A stretch of 64,000 nucleotides of DNA from Bacteroidales bacterium (GTDB taxonomy: Bacteria; Bacteroidota; Bacteroidia; Bacteroidales; JAGOPY01). Location: the NCBI GenBank assembly GCA_023229505.1, contig JALNZD010000002.1:62001-126000 (forward strand). The letters run 5' to 3'. Under the pieces are notes generated by a model that had not been told where the DNA came from, searched no databases, and saw only the letters and a list, made by a program, of their open reading frames with translations. A program made the translations under genes and the position numbers. This document shows, piece after piece, positions 53,213 to 61,378 of this stretch. Each line of letters starts with the position of its first letter. Position 1 is the stretch's first letter.

Positions 53213-54888
53213 CTAACCTCAAAAAATACCATCTCCTCCTCATCTCCCTTCTGGGGGGCCTGTTACTCAGCCTGGCCTGGCCGGAGAGGGGATTGGCTCC
53301 ATTGCTTTTCATTGGTTTTATCCCGTTTTTATTCATTGAAGATTATATCCTGAAACACCGCGATAATTACAGAAAAATCAGTGTTTTTTTCCTGGCTTAC
53401 CCCGGTTTCCTTTTCTGGAATATATTGACCACCTGGTGGATATGGAACTCAACGGATTTCGGGGCGATACTCGCCTGGGTGCTAAATGCCATGCTGATGT
53501 CAGCAACGCTGTATTTATTCCACTTTACCCGCCGGGCTATGCCTGCCAGGCAAAATCAGTTCTCTCTGATTTTTTTCTGGATCAGTTTTGAATATTTTCA
53601 CCACAACTGGGAAGCTACCTGGCCATGGCTGAGCTTAGGCAATGGTTTTGCCAACTGGCACAAATGGATCCAATGGTACGAATATACAGGCATTTTCGGT
53701 GGCACCTTCTGGATACTTCTTGTTAATATTCTTCTTTTTCGGGTTTTTATAAGACTTTGGAATAAAGAAAAAATTGCGAAAATTGTTCCACTGATGGTTA
53801 TCGCATTTTTTCTTATCCTCTTACCAGTCCTACAGTCTTACCGTCTTTACAATAATTACAGGGAAAAGCCCTGGCCAGTCGATGTCATCGTTGTTCAACC
53901 AAATATTGATCCTTACAACGAGCAATATACCCTTCCACCATCGGAGATCCTGGCGGTTAACATCGGCCTGGCTCGGCAGAAGATCGATAGTGCCGTCGAA
54001 TTCGTAGTCAGTCCGGAGTCGGCGATCCAGGAAAACATTTGGGAAGGCCGCCTCGATGAATCACGAAGCCTTGACACCTTGCAATCCTTTCTTTCCGGAT
54101 TTCCCAAAGCAGGCTATGTTATCGGGGCCTCAACATACCTGAACTTCATGCCCGGGGATAAACTCTCGGCCACGGCCAGAAAGTACAGGAATTCTGAAGG
54201 TCATTATGACGTATATAACTCGGCTATTTATTTAGACAGCACCGGTCTCATCAGGATTCATCATAAGTCGAAGCTCACGCCAGGCGTTGAGAAGATGCCT
54301 TTTGGGCGCCTCATGAAGCCATTGGAAAACCTGGCCTTCAACCTGGGAGGAACTGTTGGCAGCCTGGGAATGGATGCTGAGCGGACCGTCTTCACCCGGC
54401 CCGGTGACAGCGTTAAAATAGCGCCCGTGATCTGTTATGAATCCGTTTTCGGGGCTTATGTAACGCAGTATATCCGCAAAGGGGCCAACCTGATTTTCGT
54501 AATTACCAACGACGGCTGGTGGGGCAACACGCCAGGTCACCGGCAACACTTCACTTTTTCAAAGCTCCGGGCTATCGAAACCAGGCGCAGCATTGCCCGG
54601 TCGGCCAACACCGGCATCTCGGCTTTTATCGACCAGCGGGGTGATGTATTTCAGAAGACGAAATATTGGGAGTCAGGGGTCATCCGCCAGGCGATCAATG
54701 CTAATGATGAAATCACCCTCTATGTAAAATATGGCGATTATATTGCCCGCCTGTCGGCCTTTGTGGCGGTTTTCCTGCTGCTGATAGCAATCAGTTTCAA
54801 ACTCAGGAAGAAGAAGGCAGTAGGAAGTAGGCGGTTTACAAAGATATACCCCTTGCAACCGACAAGCGTTAACCACCGAAAATATTGA
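53209..54888 (+). CDS. lnt: Apolipoprotein N-acyltransferase
   Basis: The protein has 559 residues. Several N-terminal helices are followed by a nitrilase-type domain with the catalytic Glu in SPESAIQENIWEG, Lys in HHKSKLTPGVEKMPFG and Cys in VICYESVFG, then a final helix. It adds the third acyl chain to lipoproteins in the inner membrane. The C-terminal ~25 residues after the basic FKLRKKK do not look like family sequence; they begin where a GGCAGTA-type heptamer array enters the frame, so the tail may be repeat-derived. Confidence 0.93.
   Translation: MTNLKKYHLLLISLLGGLLLSLAWPERGLAPLLFIGFIPFLFIEDYILKHRDNYRKISVFFLAYPGFLFWNILTTWWIWNSTDFGAILAWVLNAMLMSATLYLFHFTRRAMPARQNQFSLIFFWISFEYFHHNWEATWPWLSLGNGFANWHKWIQWYEYTGIFGGTFWILLVNILLFRVFIRLWNKEKIAKIVPLMVIAFFLILLPVLQSYRLYNNYREKPWPVDVIVVQPNIDPYNEQYTLPPSEILAVNIGLARQKIDSAVEFVVSPESAIQENIWEGRLDESRSLDTLQSFLSGFPKAGYVIGASTYLNFMPGDKLSATARKYRNSEGHYDVYNSAIYLDSTGLIRIHHKSKLTPGVEKMPFGRLMKPLENLAFNLGGTVGSLGMDAERTVFTRPGDSVKIAPVICYESVFGAYVTQYIRKGANLIFVITNDGWWGNTPGHRQHFTFSKLRAIETRRSIARSANTGISAFIDQRGDVFQKTKYWESGVIRQAINANDEITLYVKYGDYIARLSAFVAVFLLLIAISFKLRKKKAVGSRRFTKIYPLQPTSVNHRKY
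54816..54836. repeat. Heptamer array inside the lnt 3' end
   Basis: Three units (GGCAGTA, GGAAGTA, GGCGGTT) are the complement type of the CTGCCTA units seen at 16292 and 58071. They encode A-V-G-S-R-R in Lnt. Confidence 0.65.
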
Positions 54889-54895
54889 GCTTTTC

Positions 54896-54949
54896 ACTTG
54901 CTTTTCTCCTCCGTTTTTCCTATATTGCATCTTTTAATGCCAAGTACCT
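54896..54949 (+). repeat. Duplicated leader, copy 1
   Basis: Begins ACTTGCTTTTCT and contains CTATATTGCA; it matches copy 2 at 56574 over about 50 bp. Both copies put an ATG about 54 nt from their first base (54950 here). Confidence 0.7.
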
Positions 54950-55030
54950 ATGAAAGCAAAGATTCTGGTTTTAAAGGTATTGATAGCGTGTATATGGAAG
55001 TTTTATAAAAAGACTAAAATGGGAGAATAA
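54950..55030 (+). CDS. Possible 26-codon leader peptide or gene remnant
   Basis: ATG AAA GCA AAG begins a 26-codon frame ending TAA at 55028-55030, 4 nt before the next gene's ATG. Its start has the same position relative to the duplicated leader as the real gene at 56627. It could be a short upstream peptide, coupled to the next gene, or what is left of a longer one. No family is recognised. Confidence 0.35.
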   Translation: MKAKILVLKVLIACIWKFYKKTKMGE

Positions 55031-55034
55031 TACA

Positions 55035-55790
55035 ATGATTAAACAACAATTAGAAGAATTGAGCTTGAAAGAAATCAAGTTAGTAAAATCCATTGGAGAT
55101 GAGATTAAGAAAATCAATCCAAACTTTGAAATCGCCTATTTACCAAATCTTAGCCCGAAGGAAAAAGTAAAGTACATTTTTATAGCAATGGAACCATCGC
55201 TTCGTCGATGGGCAAAAGACGAAAAAGAAGCAAAGGAAATGGTAGAAAAAGGATTCAGGAATTTCATCCTTTCTTGGGATGACTTCATTTTCCACTTCTG
55301 CATAACCAGATATCTATCTCAATCTTATTATGTCACAGACATATCAAAAGCGGCTATGAAAGTAAAGGATGCTAACCGCTGGAGAAAAGATATTTATCCC
55401 AAATGGATTGAACTTCTAAAAGAGGAGATAAAAATTGTCGGTCAAAATGATTGCAGGCTGATATTTGTTGGAAAGCGTGTTGAGGATTTCCTCAAACTTA
55501 AAATCACAAACAATAATGTCTTGGGAAAAATTTTGCATTATTCAGTAAATGCAGCAATATATAGGAAAAAGTTGCCACAAGAATATCCAGAAGAGTATAA
55601 GAAGTTTAAAAACAACCTATCCAATAGTATAATTTTAGATTTTGCGAAAAAATATCTGAAACAATATGGCATACCCAGACAAATGATGGTGTGGATATTG
55701 AAAAAGTTGAAAGATGATAAAACCAAACTCTCGGAATCAAGAAAGCAATTAATGTTTACTTATTTTAAAAAATTCCAAGAATTCAGCTAA
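55035..55790 (+). CDS. Uracil-DNA-glycosylase-superfamily-like protein, unknown function
   Basis: The protein has 251 residues, Lys-rich, no signal peptide. Motif order follows the UDG superfamily: IFIAMEPS (active-site loop position), YYVTDISKAAM, LIFVGKRVEDF (core strand) and ILHYS (the H-x-S loop). These line up with FIAESPS, YLTDVVKCGKA, IIAVGKTFY and THHYS in the second UDG-like protein at 57334. The catalytic acid cannot be assigned, so activity is uncertain. Composition is more AT-rich than the flanking core genes, which suggests acquisition. Confidence 0.6.
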   Translation: MIKQQLEELSLKEIKLVKSIGDEIKKINPNFEIAYLPNLSPKEKVKYIFIAMEPSLRRWAKDEKEAKEMVEKGFRNFILSWDDFIFHFCITRYLSQSYYVTDISKAAMKVKDANRWRKDIYPKWIELLKEEIKIVGQNDCRLIFVGKRVEDFLKLKITNNNVLGKILHYSVNAAIYRKKLPQEYPEEYKKFKNNLSNSIILDFAKKYLKQYGIPRQMMVWILKKLKDDKTKLSESRKQLMFTYFKKFQEFS

Positions 55791-56075
55791 ACCTCTTAAA
55801 AAGCATATCTGGCTTAATGCTTTTGGCACTTCGAACAAATTCCTGGCAATCGGCTCGGAACTTCAAATATGTTCAGCAGTTGTGCCCAAAGGTGAAAAAT
55901 GATAGTAAGTCTTTGACAATTAGATATTTTGTGAAATGGAAAGGCACATTGATACTTTCCTGTTAAAACAGCAACGTAATTAAAACTGAAAATATACAAG
56001 TGGAGCCCAGCGACCACTTAATAAACGGGGCGTTTCCGAAAAGCCAAACGAGTAGGATACTTAAATTTTTATAAA
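55791..56075. other. Gene-free stretch in the AT-rich islet
   Basis: No convincing reading frame, terminator or promoter. The segment CGAGTAGG (56049-56056) recurs at 56424-56431 downstream of the next gene, perhaps part of a cassette boundary. Confidence 0.3.
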
Positions 56076-56411
56076 ATGAAACCTGATTTTTACACAAAAG
56101 CAGTATTGACTGTAATCGCCATTTGCCTATTAATTATCGTTTTTAAGCAAATGGAAATTATTCCAACTTCGTTCGCAAACTTTCCATCAACCAATTTGAG
56201 TAGTAATATGAATTTTGGTTTGGTTCCATTAAATTCTGACGGGTCAATAGATGTTAATATTAAATCAATGAGCGACATCATCGATGTAAATATTGAAGAA
56301 GTGGGCGGATACTCTTGCTACGATAAAGTTCCAATTAGCATCGAAGCTATAGGTGACTATGATTGCTACAATAAAATTCCAGTAGTCATAAAAGAAAACC
56401 AAGACAAATAA
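56076..56411 (+). CDS. Small membrane-anchored hypothetical protein
   Basis: The protein has 111 residues. One N-terminal helix (AVLTVIAICLLIIVF, about 9-23) anchors a short extracytoplasmic domain. Internal repeats are visible: SIDVNIKSMSD / IIDVNIEEVGG, then GYSCYDKVPISIEAI / DYDCYNKIPVVIKEN, each of the second pair holding one Cys. The N-terminus MKPDFYTKAVLTVIA is, from memory, common among unnamed Bacteroidota proteins. No function can be given. Confidence 0.7.
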   Translation: MKPDFYTKAVLTVIAICLLIIVFKQMEIIPTSFANFPSTNLSSNMNFGLVPLNSDGSIDVNIKSMSDIIDVNIEEVGGYSCYDKVPISIEAIGDYDCYNKIPVVIKENQDK

Positions 56412-56573
56412 CACCAGCGAATCGAGTAGGTGACTTTGCCAGCGATAGCTAATGGATTGTTTCTTTATCAGCCCGCTCACACATTTACATTTCTTTATAT
56501 AAGCTTTTGTGGCACCTTATCACCTATTGGCAACAAATGCCTTCAACCTTCACAAAAAAAATAAATTGCCCCT

Positions 56574-56626
56574 ACTTGCTTTTCTGCCCATTATTTTCTA
56601 TATTGCAAGTTTAAAACCTAAAGAAT
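56574..56626 (+). repeat. Duplicated leader, copy 2
   Basis: Begins ACTTGCTTTTCT and contains CTATATTGCA. It ends at the ATG of the gene at 56627 with spacing within 1 nt of copy 1. It probably carries a promoter. Confidence 0.7.
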
Positions 56627-57124
56627 ATGAAACTTCGAAAAGATGAAAGTCAAATTGCCCAATGTGCATTGCAAGGCGCATTTACAGCCACTTTAACAAA
56701 TTTCAGGTTAATTATTGAATCAAGTATTTCTGAAGAAAGTTATCCGCTGGCTGGGATTACGGGAGTTGCTGTAATTGATGATATTGAAGGCTTCAAAAAG
56801 AAAACAAGTGAAATTAAACAAAAAAAAGCACAACCTATTATTGCGGGTGCATTCATTGGCCTTGTTCTATCTTTAATAATGATTTTTGCCATACTACAAC
56901 CTACAGATAGTGTCTTAATGTTCTTAACAGTTATAATTGGTATTGCGGCAGGAATCTTTGTTGGGTATCAAATTTCTAAGAAGCGATTTCAAAAAGTCGA
57001 ATTAGAGTCTTTTTTGGAAATAATGCAAAGTGGTGGTGCAAAAAGATTTTCTTTTATAAAAACTGACAATAATGCTCGTGCCATAAAAGACTTAGTTAAT
57101 AGTATTACAGATACTATGAAGTAA
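56627..57124 (+). CDS. Membrane hypothetical protein with PH-like N-terminus
   Basis: The protein has 165 residues. Residues 1-50 (ALQGAFTATLTNFRLIIES...YPLAGITGVAVID) look like the start of a PH-like domain, where LTNxRLI is typical. Two membrane helices follow (about 68-88 and 95-115), then a charged tail (KRFSFIKTDNNARAIKDLVNSI) that may complete the domain. The function is unknown. The next small gene starts 1 nt after its stop. Confidence 0.65.
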   Translation: MKLRKDESQIAQCALQGAFTATLTNFRLIIESSISEESYPLAGITGVAVIDDIEGFKKKTSEIKQKKAQPIIAGAFIGLVLSLIMIFAILQPTDSVLMFLTVIIGIAAGIFVGYQISKKRFQKVELESFLEIMQSGGAKRFSFIKTDNNARAIKDLVNSITDTMK

Positions 57125-57125
57125 G

Positions 57126-57308
57126 ATGGCTTCCATTTCAAGAATAATTGAAACTGCTCTTGCATTTGTTATTGGTGATGAATTAATCAAGTGGAAAAAT
57201 AGGTTATTCAAAACTAAAACAAATGTCAAGTTAGATGATGAAGATATTGATATCATCATAAAAACCAAGAAGCACTGGGATTCGCTTGATAAACGAGAAA
57301 AACCGTAA
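57126..57308 (+). CDS. Short hypothetical protein
   Basis: The protein has 60 residues, with a weakly hydrophobic N-terminus (IIETALAFVIGDELIKW) and a charged C-terminal half. Its ATG is 1 nt after the preceding stop, which supports translation by coupling. I recognise no family. Confidence 0.45.
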   Translation: MASISRIIETALAFVIGDELIKWKNRLFKTKTNVKLDDEDIDIIIKTKKHWDSLDKREKP

Positions 57309-57333
57309 AAATTGGAATTATAGATTTTCAGGT

Positions 57334-57945
57334 TTATCTTTGTAATAGTTCCTGAATTTCTCTGTGCTGATTTTCGTAAATTTGTTTCCACTCAGGTTTA
57401 ATCTGCTCCAATTTCGCAGCACTTTTATCAGAATCTTTAATTTTCTTATAACGCCAGATGTAGGAATAATGGTGGGTCGAAATAACGGGAATTTGGGTCT
57501 GCAGTTTTTCACGGATGAACCTGTCGAATTCGACAGGTTTTCGTTTATTGGGAGCAACCTGAATGTAAAAAGTCTTTCCAACGGCGATAATCACTTTGGG
57601 GTTAACAAGCCTAACTTCTTCTTTTAAGTATTTCAAGCAATTATCAATGTTTTCATTGGTTGGTTTACCCTTTGCTTTTCCGCACTTGACAACATCGGTC
57701 AGGTAACATTCTCCAAAGCCAAATTTTGACCGTACTTCGAAAAATAAATCGGTGGCAGCGGTGTCATTAAAATTCTCAACTGCCGATTTTATTCCCTTGC
57801 CACCAAGCGTGCTTGGACTTTCCGCAATGAACATAACCCTGTGGTCGGCTCCTGTTCCGCCGCAATATCTCACATCCTTTTTATGGTCGAAAGGGCATTT
57901 TTTACAGCCCACAATTTCATTTTCAATTTCTTTAAGATTATTCAT
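57334..57945 (-). CDS. Uracil-DNA glycosylase (family 4-like)
   Basis: The protein has 203 residues from the ATG at 57945 (MNNLKEIENEI). An N-terminal Cys pair (GCKKCPF), a further Cys (RYCGGTG) and Cys in VVKCGKAKG could bind an Fe-S cluster as in family 4 enzymes. The active-site motifs are FIAESPS, YLTDVVKCGKAKGKPT, VIIAVGKTF and STHHYSYIW. The usual GExPG loop reads AESPS, so substrate range may differ. It removes uracil or another damaged base from DNA. It has its own well-formed promoter. Confidence 0.78.
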   Translation of the reverse strand: MNNLKEIENEIVGCKKCPFDHKKDVRYCGGTGADHRVMFIAESPSTLGGKGIKSAVENFNDTAATDLFFEVRSKFGFGECYLTDVVKCGKAKGKPTNENIDNCLKYLKEEVRLVNPKVIIAVGKTFYIQVAPNKRKPVEFDRFIREKLQTQIPVISTHHYSYIWRYKKIKDSDKSAAKLEQIKPEWKQIYENQHREIQELLQR

Positions 57946-57967
57946 AACCAGTGAATTAGTGTTTTGA

Positions 57968-57999
57968 CAAATATACAACTTAATTCAATCAATAGCAAA
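57968..57999 (-). promoter_or_regulatory. Complete -33/-7 promoter for UDG-like gene
   Basis: On the minus strand TTTG (57999-57996), 20 nt spacer, TATATTTG (57975-57968). This is the best full Bacteroidota promoter in the window, with a leader of about 20 nt. Confidence 0.7.
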
Positions 58000-58070
58000 T
58001 CAATAATTGAATTTTCGCATGCCTTGTTTGATCCTTAAGATGTCACTCCACCGAAGCAGTACCTTTCCAA

Positions 58071-58098
58071 CTGCCTACTGTCAACTGTCAACTGCCGA
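58071..58098. repeat. Heptamer array after the ABC permease stop (4 units)
   Basis: CTGCCTA, CTGTCAA, CTGTCAA and CTGCCGA are the same unit family as the array translated in the neopullulanase gene. It begins 6 nt beyond the permease stop at 58105. Confidence 0.9.
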
Positions 58099-58104
58099 CT
58101 CCTC

Positions 58105-60531
58105 TCACTCCCATTTCACCGCATCCACCGGATTGCCGGTAGCTGCCCGGATGATATAAAAACTTATGGTAAGCATGCCTACAAGGAATGCCATCAGGCC
58201 TGCAAGCAGGAAATATATCCAGTTCAGACTGGTATGATAGATGAAACTGTCGTTCAGCCAGATGTCGAGCCGCCACCAGGCCACCGGGACAGCAATGACA
58301 AACGCGATCAGTATCAGCAAAATAAATTCTTTGTATAGCAGGCTGAGTATACTTCCCACTGAAGCACCCAGTATTTTACGTATCCCGATCTCCTTGGTTC
58401 GTTGTTCAGTCACAAAGGATGATAATCCAAGCAGCCCGAGCAGGGCGATAAATATGGTGATTATCGTGGCCAGATTGAAGATCACTCCGATCTTTTTCTC
58501 GCCTTCATATTGCTCCTCCAGGATTTGTGTGATATACCTGTAATCAAACGGGCGGCCTGCGCCAAAGGCGTTCCATTTTTCCTCGATGAAGTCAATGGCC
58601 TCTTTCTCCTTACCCTCTTTTAACCTCACAGTAAGTATATACCGGGGAACATCGCTGATAAAAAAGATGATGGGCTCAATTTTATTGTGCAACGACCGGT
58701 AATGGAAATCTTTGACCACGCCGATCACTTTCATTATCCTGCCAGGATCGCCTTCAAGGTCAAACCCGTATTGTATTTTTTTCCCGATCGGGTCATCTTC
58801 CCAGTCCAGGGTCTTTACCGCAGTCTCATTGATGATAACCGCTTCTGTCTTGTCAGTACCCATATCCCGGTCAAAATCACGTCCTTGCACGATTTCCATT
58901 CCCATTGTTTTAATATAGTCATAGTCGGTTTGCGCAAGGATCAATGCCATATCAGCCATTTTATCCTCTCTTTCCACGCGCATCACCTGTATCCACTGGA
59001 TATTGCCCGGTACGCCTATGCTGTTAGTGGCGCTTATGATATCCGGGTTTTGCAGCAACTCGTTTTTAAATGTTTCTGCCTTACTGCGAAAAGTCGAATC
59101 CTGCATCTCCATAACCAGGAGATTTTCTTTATTGAATCCCAGGTCGGTGTTTCGCAGGAAATTAAGCTGGCTTGATACGACGATCGTACCGATGATCATG
59201 AGAATAGCGATGAAAAACTGGATAATCACGAGCACCTTCCTCAGGAATCCGCTTTTTTTACCTGCTTTTGAAACAGTGCCCCTTAAAACGGTCATTGGGA
59301 TGAACGAAGAAAGATAGAAAGACGGATAACTACCCGAGAAAACACCAACCGACAAGGTGATCAAAAGGACCATCCCGATCACGGCAGGCTGTGTGAATAA
59401 TGAAAATTCAAGCGATTTGCCGGAAAGCTGGTTAAAATCGGGAAGCAGGACGAAAACGATACAAAGGGCTATGACCAGGGCAAATCCAGCCATGATGACC
59501 GATTCGGAAAGGAACTGGGTGACCAGTTGACTCCTGTATGCACCGACTACCTTTCGCATGCCGACCTCGCGCGCCCTGTTGGCTGAACGGGCCGTGGCCA
59601 TATTCATATAGTTAATAGTGGCTATAAGCAGGATAAAGAAAGCAACCGCAGTAAAAATGTAAATATAAGCCATATTGCCCGAAGGCAATTCAGCGCCAAG
59701 CCCCTGCGTAAAATGGGTTTTGGCCAGGAGTGTGTAACGAAGATCAAAACTCGCGTTGATCTGGTCACCGATAGGTTTCATGTATTTCGCATAAAAAGCC
59801 GGAAATTTATCCACGATGCCTTTCATGTCCGAGTTTTCATTCAACAGAATGAAGGTATAAACCCCGATATTCCAGAAAGCGATCGGCTCCATACTGTTAA
59901 AGTTATTGCGGCCGATAATCTCTTCGAGCGATGCAACGGATAAGAGCGCATCATATTTTAAATGCGAATTGGAAGGCTGATCTTCAATAACTGCCGTGAC
60001 TTTATAAGACCTCCCTGAACCTGTCTGGATCATTTCACCGATCGGGTTCTTATCATCAAAGTATTTCCTGGCTATCTTCTCTGTGAGTACCATAGTAAAA
60101 GGCTCAGTAAGCGCTTTTTCCGGTGTGCCCATCAGGAATTTGATCGTAAATACATCAGCAACATTAGAATCAGCAAAATAGAAGTCCTCCTCATAATATT
60201 CCTTATCTCCATATCTGAACAGGGCATTACCCACCTGGTTGAGACGCGTAAAAGCCTCCACTCCAGGGAACTCAAGCTTGAATGCAGGGCCCATGGGAAC
60301 CGGGACAACGGCAAACCTGTCGTGACGATTGGAGATATTAAAATCCGATTCGATGCGATAGATTCTCTCATGCTTCTCATGGTGCTTGTCGTAAGTAATT
60401 TCATCCCTGACATACAACAGGATGAAGATAAATGCGGCAAGGCCAATGGAAAGCCCCAGGATATTGAGGAAAGTATAGAACTTATTTCTCAATAAATTGC
60501 GGAAGGCGGAAAGGAGGAAGTTTTTTAACAT
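58105..60531 (-). CDS. FtsX/MacB-type ABC transporter permease
   Basis: The protein has 808 residues. It shows an N-terminal helix, a large MacB-like periplasmic domain (about 45-270), three helices, a second periplasmic domain, then FtsX core helices with TKEIGIRKILGAS near the C-terminus. The double arrangement (ANRAREVGMRKVVGA in the middle, repeated at the end) is the Bacteroidota 8-helix type. It pairs with the ATPase upstream on the same strand. Such pairs export peptides or extract lipoproteins; the substrate here is unknown. Confidence 0.9.
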   Translation of the reverse strand: MLKNFLLSAFRNLLRNKFYTFLNILGLSIGLAAFIFILLYVRDEITYDKHHEKHERIYRIESDFNISNRHDRFAVVPVPMGPAFKLEFPGVEAFTRLNQVGNALFRYGDKEYYEEDFYFADSNVADVFTIKFLMGTPEKALTEPFTMVLTEKIARKYFDDKNPIGEMIQTGSGRSYKVTAVIEDQPSNSHLKYDALLSVASLEEIIGRNNFNSMEPIAFWNIGVYTFILLNENSDMKGIVDKFPAFYAKYMKPIGDQINASFDLRYTLLAKTHFTQGLGAELPSGNMAYIYIFTAVAFFILLIATINYMNMATARSANRAREVGMRKVVGAYRSQLVTQFLSESVIMAGFALVIALCIVFVLLPDFNQLSGKSLEFSLFTQPAVIGMVLLITLSVGVFSGSYPSFYLSSFIPMTVLRGTVSKAGKKSGFLRKVLVIIQFFIAILMIIGTIVVSSQLNFLRNTDLGFNKENLLVMEMQDSTFRSKAETFKNELLQNPDIISATNSIGVPGNIQWIQVMRVEREDKMADMALILAQTDYDYIKTMGMEIVQGRDFDRDMGTDKTEAVIINETAVKTLDWEDDPIGKKIQYGFDLEGDPGRIMKVIGVVKDFHYRSLHNKIEPIIFFISDVPRYILTVRLKEGKEKEAIDFIEEKWNAFGAGRPFDYRYITQILEEQYEGEKKIGVIFNLATIITIFIALLGLLGLSSFVTEQRTKEIGIRKILGASVGSILSLLYKEFILLILIAFVIAVPVAWWRLDIWLNDSFIYHTSLNWIYFLLAGLMAFLVGMLTISFYIIRAATGNPVDAVKWE

Positions 60532-60539
60532 TGTAAAAA

Positions 60540-60595
60540 TTGCTAAATTGTTAAACTGTTAAACTGTTAAATTGCTAAATTGTTAAATTGTTGAA
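60540..60595. repeat. Octamer tandem array (YTGYTAAA x7)
   Basis: Seven contiguous 8-mers vary TTGTTAAA, CTGTTAAA, TTGCTAAA and TTGTTGAA. The array fills the gap between the ABC ATPase and permease genes, directly before the permease start (60531). Confidence 0.9.
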
Positions 60596-60641
60596 TTTCA
60601 AATCAAAACTCAACTTTGCCCTTTGAACTTTGATCTTTGAA

Positions 60642-61319
60642 CTAAGCTCTGATGTTCTCCGTAACAATCTGGCCATCGAACAGGCGGACAATCCGATGGG
60701 CGTATTCGGCATCACGCTGTGAGTGGGTCACTATAATAAGGGATGTCCCTTGCTGGTTCAGGCGTTCGAGCAAGTTCATCACTTCCTCGCCATTTGCGGA
60801 GTCAAGGTTTCCGGTAGGCTCATCGGCCAGGATCAGTTTGGGATTGGCAACGACGGCACGGGCAACGGCTACACGCTGCTGCTGGCCACCGGAAAGCTGT
60901 AACGGAAAATGCTTCCTGCGATGCGTGATCTGCATCTGCTCAAGCGCTTCAGCCACCCTTCTCTTCCTCTCTGTTGCTGAAAGGCCCAGATAAATCAGGG
61001 GCAATTCGACATTTTCAAATACATTAAGCTCATCGATCAGGTTGAAATTCTGGAAAACAAAGCCGATATTTTCCTTGCGCATGCGGGCCCGCTGCCGTTC
61101 GGTAAAACGGGATACTTCGGCCCCGTTAAAGAAGTATTCCCCGCCAGTAGGATTATCGAGCAGGCCGAGGATATTAAGCAAAGTGGATTTGCCGCATCCT
61201 GAGGGACCCATGATGGCTACAAATTCTCCCGGCTTGATGCTAAAGCTAACATTGTTCAACGCCGTTGTCTCCACTTCGTCTGTGCGGAATACCTTGGTTA
61301 AATTGACAGTTTTAATCAT
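60642..61319 (-). CDS. LolD/MacB-type ABC transporter ATP-binding protein
   Basis: The protein has 225 residues. Walker A is GPSGCGKST, the signature LSGGQQQRVAVARA, Walker B LILADEPTGNLD, and the H-loop VTHSQRD. It belongs to the MacB/LolD/FtsE branch, which powers mechanotransmission permeases like the downstream 808-residue protein. The two genes are 110 nt apart, separated by the octamer array. Confidence 0.95.
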   Translation of the reverse strand: MIKTVNLTKVFRTDEVETTALNNVSFSIKPGEFVAIMGPSGCGKSTLLNILGLLDNPTGGEYFFNGAEVSRFTERQRARMRKENIGFVFQNFNLIDELNVFENVELPLIYLGLSATERKRRVAEALEQMQITHRRKHFPLQLSGGQQQRVAVARAVVANPKLILADEPTGNLDSANGEEVMNLLERLNQQGTSLIIVTHSQRDAEYAHRIVRLFDGQIVTENIRA

Positions 61320-61378
61320 TTCTTTCAGTTTTATGTCTTAGACGGTTATTAATTATTTTCTGTTACAGTAAAATCTTA

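Noticed and set aside
55814..56017. 67-codon leftward frame in the islet gap
   Set aside because: No start context, no recognisable domain, and composition like non-coding DNA.
54890..57320. Integron gene cassettes with attC sites
   Set aside because: The genes look cassette-like, but I could not find paired RYYYAAC/GTTRRRY sites or an integrase, so I report only the repeated leader.
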